This document shows positions 54,996 through 64,000 of a stretch of DNA of 64,000 nt, piece after piece. The DNA is from Panulirus ornatus. Taxonomy: Eukaryota; Arthropoda; Malacostraca; Decapoda; Palinuridae. The stretch is taken from positions 16,475,646 to 16,539,645 of the forward strand of contig NC_092261.1 of NCBI RefSeq assembly GCF_036320965.1, written 5' to 3'. Below the pieces are notes generated by a model. The model saw only the letters and a program-made list of their open reading frames with translations, was not told the DNA's origin and searched no databases. The translations under genes were made by a program, and so were the position numbers. Each line of letters opens with the position of its first letter. Position 1 is the stretch's first letter.

Positions 54996-55504
54996 TCTTC
55001 TGAGCGTCTCGTTGCTCGCTGCTGGTAGGGAGGGGTTCATGCTGGTAATATTCCCGCTCTGTCAGCATGAAACCACTGTGGTCATTCCAAGCAACAGGCA
55101 AGCAGACGCCCAGATCAAAGGCCACGCGACTAAACGCATAACGCAACAAGCGTATAACGAAATTAAACTTACATCTGGGCCGGGGGGGGTGAGGTAAATT
55201 TACAACGAAGTAAACGTATAACGAAGCAAACATTCTCCACCACTACCCAACCTTACCAGAATGAAAGAAAAAGAAAATGTAATTGAGAGACAAGAAAAAG
55301 TAGTCAGACTTCGAGGTACTTGAGTAAGAATGTCCTTCAATAATCTTCAATAAAATAGGAGACTTACAACTTTTTCTTCCACCGGCAGTAAAGACAACGG
55401 GTGTGTGCAGGGGCTGCCATGTATATTATATGAGCAAGTAGGTGACGACCTGACCACAAGGTATGTTATTCTTGTAGGGAAAATTCTAAATAAGGGGGAG
55501 GGGG

Positions 55505-55506
<2 letters not shown>
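54996..55506. other. unique sequence, no gene recognised
   Basis: A CGCATAACGCAACAAGCGTA-like partial repeat lies near 55133-55160, with a G run near 55181-55189. Confidence 0.4.

Positions 55507-55537
<31 letters not shown>
55507..55537. repeat. (CA)n microsatellite
   Basis: About 15 units. Confidence 0.95.
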
Positions 55538-55539
<2 letters not shown>

Positions 55540-55541
55540 AA

Positions 55542-55628
55542 AGGGGGCCAAGTGAGGATATTCTCCCTAAGGCTCAATCCCATGATCTTAACGCTACCTC
55601 GCTAACGCGGGAAATGGCGAATTTGTAT

Positions 55629-55629
<1 letters not shown>
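55542..55629 (+). mobile_element. SINE-like element, 3' half only
   Basis: It begins AAGGGGGCCAAGTGAGGATA and ends CGCTACCTCGCTAACGCGGG then AAATGGCGAAT. (TA)n follows and a second copy comes directly after that. Confidence 0.85.

Positions 55630-55676
<47 letters not shown>
55630..55676. repeat. (TA)n microsatellite
   Basis: About 23 units between two head-to-tail SINE-like copies. Confidence 0.97.
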
Positions 55677-55679
<3 letters not shown>

Positions 55680-55902
55680 CCCTGGGGATAGGGGAGAAAG
55701 AATACTTCCCACGTATTCCCTGCGTGTCGTAGAAGGCGACTAAAAGGGGAGGGAGCGGGGGGCTGGAAATCCTCCCCTCTCGTTTTTTTTAATTTTCCAA
55801 AAGAAGGAACAGAGAATGAGGCCAGGTGAGGATATTCCCTCAGAGGCCCAGTCCTCTGTTCTTAACGCTACCTTGCTAACGCGGGAAATGGCGAATAGTA
55901 TG
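55676..55902 (+). mobile_element. SINE-like element, full-length copy
   Basis: It runs from ATCCCTGGGGATAGGGGAGA through CCAAAAGAAGGAACAGAG to CGCTACCTTGCTAACGCGGG, then AAATGGCGAATAGTATG. It ends in an A run of about 32 and then (TA)n. This is one of the most intact copies and carries the longest A tail. Confidence 0.92.

Positions 55903-55997
<95 letters not shown>
55903..55997. repeat. A tail of about 32 followed by (TA)n
   Basis: The A run lies at 55903-55934 and (TA)n continues to 55997. Confidence 0.95.
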
Positions 55998-56000
<3 letters not shown>

Positions 56001-56216
56001 CGAATATGTTCATACAACATGAATGTAGACAATAACTTAAGAAGGTGAATATATCATGTAAATACAAGCAACATCAGATAATGATACGTAATCTTGCATT
56101 TTTCGTTTGGTGCGCAGGTAAACGCTCACTTACAACGACGTAGACGGAAGAGCTTACTTCTGCATGACTGAAATCCCTTTGCGTACTTATGTAAATATTC
56201 ATATATGTAAATAATT

Positions 56217-56314
56217 GTATATGTATATATATATATATATATATATTTTTTTTATATGGCTGTTGCTCGTGGCAACTGGCGGAATGTACAGATTCAGAGA
56301 AGTGTTCATTATCT

Positions 56315-56370
<56 letters not shown>

Positions 56371-56596
56371 CCCTCTCTCCTTCATGACGTCATCACCACC
56401 AACTCCGCAGCGTTTCTGTTGGAGAGAAACTGGTGAACTTCCACTAGAGTTTGTCCCAGGATGTGTCCCAGGATGTCTCCCAGGTACGTGCGGCAGTGCC
56501 TGATAAACGCAAGACTCTCACTCACTCACTCACTCACTCCCTCTAATTCTCTCTCTACGGGCAGCTGGCTTATATAAGAGCATCATGTTGATCGGC

Positions 56597-56672
<76 letters not shown>
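56217..56672. repeat. cluster of (TA)n, (CT)n and (GA)n
   Basis: (TA)n lies at 56217-56246, (CT)n at 56320-56367, a short (ACTC)n near 56519-56538, and (GA)n at 56599-56672. Short unique spacers separate them. Confidence 0.93.
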
Positions 56673-56676
<4 letters not shown>

Positions 56677-57101
56677 GCTTTCTTACGAGAACTCATGACA
56701 AGATTCTTCCATAAAGGCAGGTTCCACCTACCCTGCCCGGCCCGTAGCGCTCACCGCAGAAGAATCTGGGGTTAGGGTTGATTGAACGAGTCCTTTGAGC
56801 TACGCGTCGTGAAGCGTGATTGATTGACGACAAATACAGTTCGAGTGTGGACGTCTGTGTTTTTCCCCCCCCTGTGTACAAGCGGCCCAAAAGACCAACT
56901 TCGAGACCTTGCGCAGCCACTGTGGTGCCGGCCTGAACTGCGCAGCCGTCAAGTAAAACCCTCCTCTAGATACCCAGGCGGGGCAGCGCCGGTAATATAT
57001 CTCCCTGGTCGGTGGCTTGCCCGTGATAAAATCTTTCCATTTAACAGAAACGCAGCGGAGATGGTGGCAATGACGTCATGAAGGGGAGTGGGACGGAGGG
57101 A

Positions 57102-57106
<5 letters not shown>
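56673..57106. other. unique sequence, no gene recognised
   Basis: It contains an AGCGTTTCTGTT-type segment near 57046-57078 that is the reverse complement of part of 56381-56421 (GTGATGACGTCAT region). The unique spacer may therefore be a partial inverted duplication. Confidence 0.4.

Positions 57107-57160
<54 letters not shown>
57107..57160. repeat. (GA)n microsatellite
   Basis: About 27 units. Confidence 0.97.
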
Positions 57161-57164
<4 letters not shown>

Positions 57165-57250
57165 ATGATGGTGGTTTATAGGACACAACTGATGACAATC
57201 TTCAATACTTTGAAACACAACACGTCCTATCCCATTTAGAACCATGGTAG

Positions 57251-57252
<2 letters not shown>

Positions 57253-57322
<70 letters not shown>
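57253..57322. repeat. (CA)n microsatellite
   Basis: About 35 units. Confidence 0.97.
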
Positions 57323-57324
<2 letters not shown>

Positions 57325-57539
57325 CTTATATACATTTTTAATTCCCCGAAGAGCAAATTTCTATGCAAGAGTCCTGGTGTTAACCAAGACCTCTTTCTAA
57401 AGGCTGCGCTACTACCAGGAGCTGGGATATGTGTCACTCCCTTTGGAGTGAGAAGTTCCCTAACGAGATTGTACTCTCAGTGATACAGAGCCTCGTCAAA
57501 AGGTGACGTTTCACTGTAACATCTCGGAGGCGATGCCCA

Positions 57540-57544
<5 letters not shown>

Positions 57545-57610
<66 letters not shown>
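57545..57610. repeat. (CT)n microsatellite
   Basis: About 33 units. Confidence 0.97.
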
Positions 57611-57613
<3 letters not shown>

Positions 57614-58230
57614 TGCCCCTCCGATTGTGTTTTACACGTAGGACACCACAGACCCCTGGGTACACATTTCCTTCAATCAAGCTAAGACCATTTAGTCAAG
57701 TTTCTACAAGATTCAGCCGCAGGTATAATGTTCCAGCGACACCCTGAGTCATGCAGTTCCGGCAAAGAACATATCAACGAATTGATTAACTATTGAAGGT
57801 CGTGATGACATGACTGTAAATGACTGTACTTGTCTAACTGTAGCTGAGAGAGAGAGACTGTATTATTGATGCCTTTGAAACTACCTTGATGTATTCATAT
57901 ACAAGAGAAAATTTCTCTCATTGCATATTCTTGACGTACGAAACATTAATAAATCTAAGGACGAATGTATAATGTTAGTCGCTAGATAGATTGAATAAAT
58001 GTGAAAATACACAAATCTTTGAAAAAAAAAAAAAGTAGATAAGAGTCACAATGTATTACTGTGATTGCAGGATATAAACCTAAAAAGGCAATTTAATCTT
58101 AAAACAATCAGAGATGAACACCCAGCTATCGTGTTCCACATCAAGAATCCCATTTTCTTTTCCAGCCTTCCAGCCAACATCACTTCTCGCTCTCATAAGT
58201 TTACAACAGAAAGTCTGGGCTACTGGGCGA
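57611..58230. other. unique sequence, no gene recognised
   Basis: AT-rich with short frames. Confidence 0.4.
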
Positions 58231-58234
58231 GCCG

Positions 58235-58975
58235 GACTGTCAGGGCTTCTGTCTCATTCGGACAGTCAGGGCTTCTGTCTCATTCGGACAGTCAGGGCTC
58301 CTGTCTCATTCGGACAGTCAGGGCTTCTGTCTCATTCGGACAGTCAGGGCTCCTGTCTCATTCGGACAGTCAGGGCTTCTGTCTCATTCGGACAGTCAGG
58401 GCTTCTGTCTCATTCGGACAGTCAGGGCTCCTGTCTCATTCGGACAGTCAGGGCTCCTGTCTCATTCGGACAGTCAGGGCTCCTGTCTCATTCGGACAGT
58501 CAGGGCTCCAGTCTCAATCGGACAGTCAGGGCTCCTGTCTCATTCGGACAGTCAGGGCTCCTGTCTTATTCGGACAGTCAGGGCTTCTGTCTTATTCGGA
58601 CAGTCAGGGCTTCTGTCTCATTCGGACAGTCAGGGCTTCTGTCTTATTCGGACAGTCAGGGCTTCTGTCTTATTCGGACAGTCAGGCCTCCTATCTCATT
58701 CGGACAGTCAGGGCTTCTGTCTTATTCGGACAGTCAGGGCTTCTGTCTTATTCGGACAGTCACGGCTTCTGTCTTATTCGGACAGACAGGGCCACTGGCT
58801 AATACGTAGAGTTCGGCTTTCTGTTTTCTTCAGACAGTCCGGTCGTCTGTTGTATTCGAACAATCCGGGTGTTTGTTTTATTCGGATTACTGGCCGATTC
58901 AGACGATCCGAACTTCGATGTTATTCGGACAGTCCGAACAACTACTGGCTGGCTCCTTTGGACAGTATGGATTAC
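58235..58975. repeat. 26-bp minisatellite, about 21 good copies plus decayed right edge
   Basis: The unit is GGACAGTCAGGGCTTCTGTC then TCATTC. It is regular from 58255 to 58795 and then decays to about 58975 (CAGACAGTCCGGTCGTCTGT and similar). Variant positions (TTCTG/TCCTG, TCTCA/TCTTA) are clustered: TCTTA units lie mostly to the right. Since 26 is not a multiple of 3, one plus-strand frame cycles through all three phases and still stays open for 245 codons. Confidence 0.93.
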
Positions 58976-58989
58976 TGTCTAATTCTACA

Positions 58990-59135
58990 TCGCCTTTCTA
59001 GTTCCTATTATATGTAAAATGTGTATCAACGTGTAAGTTATGCATCTGGGCTTGTGCTTAGGGGCTGGAATCGAACCTGGGTCCTCATGTTACTGTAACA
59101 AGCATAAGGCAGATACACTCCAGGCATTAAGTGTT
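58990..59135 (-). mobile_element. tRNA-derived SINE (type 2)
   Basis: The minus strand reads GCCTGGAGTGTATCTGCCTT (A-box-like region, complement near 59106-59125). A perfect B box GGTTCGATTCC (complement at 59067-59077) follows about 45 bp later, and then a body with AAGCACAAGCCCAGATGCAT. It is different from the type 1 SINE. It could alternatively be a decayed tRNA pseudogene; no complete cloverleaf is apparent. Confidence 0.6.
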
Positions 59136-59209
59136 GTAAACTGACAGTCAGTCTTTTTATTCTAAGTGTTTCTTCTGGTCTAGTTGAGAATTTTGATTAG
59201 TAACTGTCA

Positions 59210-60235
59210 TTACGGTGTTCATTACAGTTATTATGATCATTATCATCAATATCAATGTCATTATTGTTATTATTCTTCATCTTCATCAACGGTATCATTT
59301 CTATAAAGGGTCATCACTATATTCGTCATCACTACTACTTATCACCATCGTGTCACCATCTACATCATCTGGCTTCAAGATGACTATGACTATCATTATC
59401 CCAATCATTATCAAATGTATCACACACTGTCACCATCACTGAATACATTACTCTCGTCCATCTCACTACTTACTTATACAGTCATCTTCATCATCACCAT
59501 CACTGCTTATACCGTCATCTTCATCATCACCTTCACTGCTTATACCCTCATCATCATCATCACCATCACTGCTTATACCGTCATCATCATCATCATCACC
59601 ATCACTGCTTATACCCTCATCATCATCATCATCACCTTCACTGCTTATACCGTCATCATCATCATCACCATCACCATCATCACTGCTTATACCGTCATCA
59701 TCATCATCATCACTACTTATGCCATCATAATCATGACAATTACTGCCTATAACACGAATCACCATCAGTACTTACACCATCATCATCTCCTCCGCAAGCA
59801 TCACCATCTCCACAACCAACTTCATCTGCAATGTCACTGTCAAATCCAATCATATACGATGTGAATATTCACCATTATCATTACTGCTATCATTATCATC
59901 GCAATTCACCATTACTCCAACATTACCACCACCATCATCATCACTATCATCATTTACCACATCATCTACCATCAACATCACCAGAACCACCACTTCCACA
60001 ACCACAACCACCACAGGAACCATCACCGTCACCACAACCACAGTGACCACCATCATCACTATCATCATCATAACTATGGCGATCATCATCATCATCACTA
60101 TCATCTTCCTCGCCACAATTATGGAGACCAACATTATCAAATGATACCCCCATCACTACAACCATCAACTTCGACCCTTCTCCCATCACCACCCCCATCA
60201 TCACCATCCCCACCATCACCATGAACCATTCGAGA
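59210..60235. repeat. (ATC)n-rich tract with embedded longer-period repeat
   Basis: Imperfect CAT/ATC trinucleotides extend over about 1 kb. Between 59480 and 59725 they are organised into units containing CACTGCTTATACCGTCATCA at roughly 38-45 bp spacing. Ile-, His- and Asp-rich frames on both strands result from this. Confidence 0.85.
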
Positions 60236-60639
60236 GACTTGTATATGCCTTTCCCACTACCAATGTCAGTCGATAGGGCGTGCTTGGCTTCACCATTTTT
60301 GATGGTGCAGTCATGGCAAGGGCAAATTTCATGACAGTTAGCGAGGGAAGCTTATACCGACCTTCGGGATAATTAGTCTGTTAAATAATAGTGGTGTAAT
60401 AGCCTGTAATCATGGGGCACTTAGGGCATAATGCTGCTTCCTATTTCTTGAATGTGGAGGGGCTGCTGGGTGGACTGAGGAAGATGAGACACGACGGTGT
60501 GTGTGTATATATATATATATGCCATCAGTTGGCAATCACTTACCTTCAAATATTCGACGAGATTAAACGTGAACTCTCAAGAGAATAGAGAAGGCTTACG
60601 TCCCAAATGTCCGAGTATGATTTCTTTCGAAGCTTTTGC
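60236..60639. other. unique sequence
   Basis: A short (GT)n-(TA)n lies near 60498-60521. Nothing else is recognised. Confidence 0.4.
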
Positions 60640-61150
60640 AAAACTTCGTCATAAACCATCTTATCAAAGTGTATAAAACTTCCTCATGAACGAGCTTATA
60701 TAAGCGTATAAAACTTCCTCATGAACCAGCATACAAAAGTGTATGAAACTTCCCTATAAACTCTTATAAAAGTGTATGACACTTTCTCATGAACCAGCTT
60801 ATAAAAGCGTATAAAACTTCTTCATGAACCAACATATAAAAGTGTATGAAACTTTCCCATAAACTCGCTTATAAAAGTGTGACACTCTCATGAACCAGGT
60901 TATAAAAGTGTATAAAACTTCATGAACTCCTTTATAAAAGTTTATAAAACTTTCTCATGAACTCACTTTTAAAAGTGCATAAAACTTCCTCATAAAATCG
61001 CTTATAAAGATACATTGAACTTTCTCATGAACTCGCTCGAAAAAAAAAGGAAGAAAACACGCAAACCTTAATGAAACTTTCTCATGAACTCGATTCTAGA
61101 AGTACATAAAACGCAGTGAATGTTTCTCATGAACTCGCTGTAACCTGTGT
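60640..61150. repeat. degenerate minisatellite, period about 36 bp
   Basis: Units of CTTCCTCATGAACCAGCTTA then TAAAAGTGTATAAAA recur about twelve times with CTTTCTCATGAACTCGCTTA variants. Divergence rises to the right. Confidence 0.85.
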
Positions 61151-63132
61151 ACAACTCTTGCCTGTAAAATCTGTATCGAAACTTCCTTTCAACTTATTTC
61201 TAAGCTGATACATCCCAAAAGTATGGAGAACTGAAACAGAGAAAGTTATAAACTTCCTTCACCTAACATGGTGCAAAGTATGTAGAAGTGAAAGTGTAAA
61301 TATAAATTGACACATAAGGAAAGATAAAGTCCTTAAAGTCTCAAAAATACCTTTGAAAGGCCTCTGCAGCAGCTAGAACCCATCTACCGTTTTCTTCTGT
61401 TCATCTACGTTTAGCACCATGTTGTTCCGCTGCACTTGTTCGCCTTCTACACACGCCCGTTTTCTTTAGGATTCTCAAAACTATTTTGACTCTTGTGATC
61501 GAACCGGATCATAATAATAGACAAAATACAGAATACTTCGAGACTACCGCAGGAATTTAGCAGACAACATATATAAATATATACTGAGAAGTAAGAAAAA
61601 CAAGAAAGAATAATCTTGAACAAGTTTATCAACATTTTCAAAATGTACTCCGAATGTATTACGAAGACAAAAAAAAAAATCTAAATCTACGTACGCTTGA
61701 CAATTTCTCTTCGTTTAATAATCTGGGAAAATGCAGCATGATCATTACCAAATGTTGCTGGACCCGACTCGCTATCATTAACAAGTCGGAAAAACTAAAA
61801 TACAATTCGTCAGAGAGGCTTAGCCAGAAAAAAGCCACCTATAAGTCTCGCTGATGGGCAGGCATTAGCCCCGGCCAACCTAGTGTAATGAAGTGCGTCT
61901 TCATACCTAAGGCCCTGATGGATTAAACGAAATCTCGTTGCTCATCGTTAAACTAGACTCCGTTGTTTATCGCCGGGCCCCCCAATGAATAGTCTCAACT
62001 CTTGCCAAATGTTCGTGTGGGTGGGATGAACTCGGTGGAAATATTCGTTCAATCTGGCCTCCATCATCAGGAGGGTCATTACGGAGGGGAAATGACGAGT
62101 TGTTGACCAACGAGAACAGGTGTCTTAACGAAAGATCATCATCATCGACAGGAGTCAATATGTGATAATGATCAATGGAAACACGTGTTACTTAGGATGG
62201 AAGTGGCGAGATATTGACCAAAGAGGACACGTGTTTTAAGACTAATCAACGACAATAGTTAAAAGACACTGAACTACAGGACCAGGTGTTCTTAACAAGA
62301 TCATTAACGACGTAACTCATGAGATTACTGACCGGTGGAAATTTGGCGTTCTGAACCATTAAGGACAAGAGTGAAGAATGACTCTTGAATGGGAACAGGT
62401 GGTGCACAGTTGGACGTGACAAGTGTATTCTTCCTGTATACACATTGCCAGCTGCCACTCCACTGTCACCACAAATTAATCCCTCTGTGGACTTACGATG
62501 CACCGAGGCTGTTATTATTCATCATGCTTCCCGTTGTGACTGTATGTCTGATAATACGAATATACATGAAAGAGATGATAAAGATGAATCATATGATTCA
62601 TATTCAACAAAAGGACGTTTGTACTGCGAAGGGACTTAGAGGTGTAACTGCTTAAACATAATGAATACACTACATGACAATCTAACTGTAAGATTAGGTT
62701 ACAGGTTTTGCTATTCATATTTCGCATACTATTGTAAGATTAGGTTACAGTTGTGCTATTCATATTTCGCATACTACTTCAAATTCATCCTCACATTCAC
62801 TCATTTCTCCAATAAGTCCCACATATGTGTTGTCTGGTGACGTGTGCATATACATCATTGTTTCTGAGCTGTTGTTCTGCCACTGGGGAAGAATTGGTTA
62901 CCACCTCACACCTCAGTCAGTGAGGTGATCTTCAAAGTGAGGGAGTAAAACATAACCTTCTGTTGCCCCATGTCACGCTGTTGCATGGACTTCCGAGGGT
63001 ATAGGCTTTACTAGACATGACTTCTCTTAAATGGCAAAATACTTTTGCCGATGGTAAGTTGACAGTTACTCTCGTGGAGAGCGCAACGCGCTCGCCCTGC
63101 CTAATCGTTAAGTTTAGTCGAAGGTCCAGTAG

Positions 63133-63137
<5 letters not shown>
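61151..63137. other. unique sequence with faint repeats, no gene recognised
   Basis: Short frames only. Loosely repeated GATATTGACCAA(A/C)GAG-ACA.GTGT.TTAA words near 62092-62320 suggest an old tandem repeat of about 65-110 bp. Confidence 0.4.
62687..62777. repeat. 46-bp direct duplication
   Basis: TGTAAGATTAGGTTACAG followed by a GCTATTCATATTTCGCATAC block occurs at 62687 and again at 62733, with three or four differences. Confidence 0.9.

Positions 63138-63211
<74 letters not shown>
63138..63211. repeat. (CT)n microsatellite
   Basis: About 37 units. Confidence 0.97.
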
Positions 63212-63214
<3 letters not shown>

Positions 63215-63379
63215 ACTAAGTGCTAAGAAATAACTTCGCAAGTGCTCGTAAGCAAGTGTGTACTCCCATACGCTCTCTTGCCTGAGTGTTAGCGAGTATA
63301 TGGTGTCTGCCTCCCGCTAAGGTAGCCGTTCATGTTACGGGTGTCATGTCTGTTACACCGAGCTACAGCGTTTTATTCC

Positions 63380-63690
63380 TGTTACTCCAGACCAACCACT
63401 CTATACCAACTGGTCCACCTGTTACCAACCAATTTATACCAACTGGTCCACCTGTTACTCCAGACCAACCACTTTATACCAACTGGTCCACCTGTTACTC
63501 CAGACCAACCACTTTAAACCAACTGGTCCACCTGTTACTCCAGACCAACCACTTTAAACCAACTGGTCCACCTGTTACTCCAGACCAACCACTCCAAACC
63601 AGCAGGTCCACCTTCAGATCAACCACACTAAACCAACAAGTTCATCTGTTACTCTTACTCAGCCACACTAAACACCCGCTCCTCCACGCT
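63380..63690. repeat. 40-bp minisatellite, about 7 copies
   Basis: The unit is GTTACTCCAGACCAACCACT then TTAAACCAACTGGTCCACCT. The four central units are nearly identical. The left unit is shortened and the right units decay after 63600. The 217-codon frame over it (63286-63939) is not a recognised protein. Confidence 0.92.
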
Positions 63691-64000
63691 CTTACCCATT
63701 ACCTCGCTCCTCCAATGGCTTCCTCAGATCACAATTTCCACATTTCATGCTCCTTAAGGAGCCACCTCTCCCTGCGCAACAACCCACCTCCTCCCACTAC
63801 AGGCACCCACCTCCTCACCTCCGGTGATCCCCTCCGTCTCACAACACGACCATTGCTTTGCTGGGTAAATTCACAACTTGTCTTCATCTTAACCTCTGTA
63901 CAACTGACGGACGAGCCAGAAATAGAGGAAGTAGCATAACCTGAGCCCCTCCCGCCCACTGAACTTATTTTTGTATTCTTTATGACGGTCCACTGAAGAA
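63691..64000. other. C-rich unique sequence to window end
   Basis: No gene or repeat is recognised. Confidence 0.4.

Noticed and set aside
58065..58802. 245-codon frame as a repeat protein
   Set aside because: Frame openness is explained by the 26-bp unit, and two overlapping frames are equally open.
59067..59125. Functional tRNA gene
   Set aside because: A perfect B box is present, but I cannot fold a complete cloverleaf and the body continues as non-tRNA sequence. A SINE or tRNA pseudogene is more likely.

Overview
The window looks like nuclear DNA of a decapod crustacean (shrimp, crab or crayfish type). I infer this from the extreme density of long (TA)n, (GA)n/(CT)n and (CA)n/(GT)n arrays, the abundance of minisatellites, and several decayed non-LTR retrotransposons and SINE-like elements. 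There is no operon structure, no ribosome-binding-site spacing and no convincing intact host gene. Most long open frames lie inside tandem repeats whose unit happens to lack stop codons, so I do not annotate them as genes. The species cannot be read from the sequence.

Layout. 0-8 kb: a 30-bp minisatellite, then a CR1-like LINE relic on the minus strand between two related purine-rich minisatellites, several degenerate minisatellites and a G-rich 16-bp array. 8-17 kb: largely unique sequence with a long inverted (foldback) element flanked by (TA)n, then a cluster of short interspersed elements and the 5' part (leader plus endonuclease) of a LINE that I call family A. 17-27 kb: GA/GT arrays, more copies of the (TA)n-flanked SINE-like element, a minus-strand LINE-A copy, and a dense cluster of inverted elements at 24.4-26.5 kb that includes a well-formed hammerhead ribozyme motif. 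27-38 kb: trinucleotide-rich sequence, a second minus-strand LINE-A copy, a CR1-like 3' end with a (CA)n tail, and the best preserved LINE-A copy (35.4-36.7 kb), followed by a second hammerhead-bearing inverted element. 38-53 kb: a 69-bp higher-order array, a long unique stretch (39.7-42.6 kb), a third CR1-like relic (44.7-46.1 kb), a tRNA-derived SINE and a 33-bp array. 53-64 kb: a 1.9-kb array of a 37-bp unit, more SINE copies, a 26-bp array, a second type of tRNA-derived SINE, an ATC-rich tract, and 36-bp and 40-bp arrays.

How the parts relate. LINE-A and the (TA)n-flanked SINE-like element end in nearly the same 3' sequence (core CGCTACCTCGC..ACGCGGGA), and the SINE-like body also resembles the leader in front of the LINE-A endonuclease. 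The short element therefore looks like an internally deleted, non-autonomous partner of LINE-A. The inverted elements with hammerhead motifs fit what is known of Penelope-like retroelements, whose terminal repeats carry hammerhead ribozymes, although no Penelope protein is visible here. tRNA-derived SINEs and CR1-like tails abut (TG)n/(CA)n tracts, and LINE-A/SINE copies abut (TA)n tracts, so much of the microsatellite content appears tied to retroelement ends.
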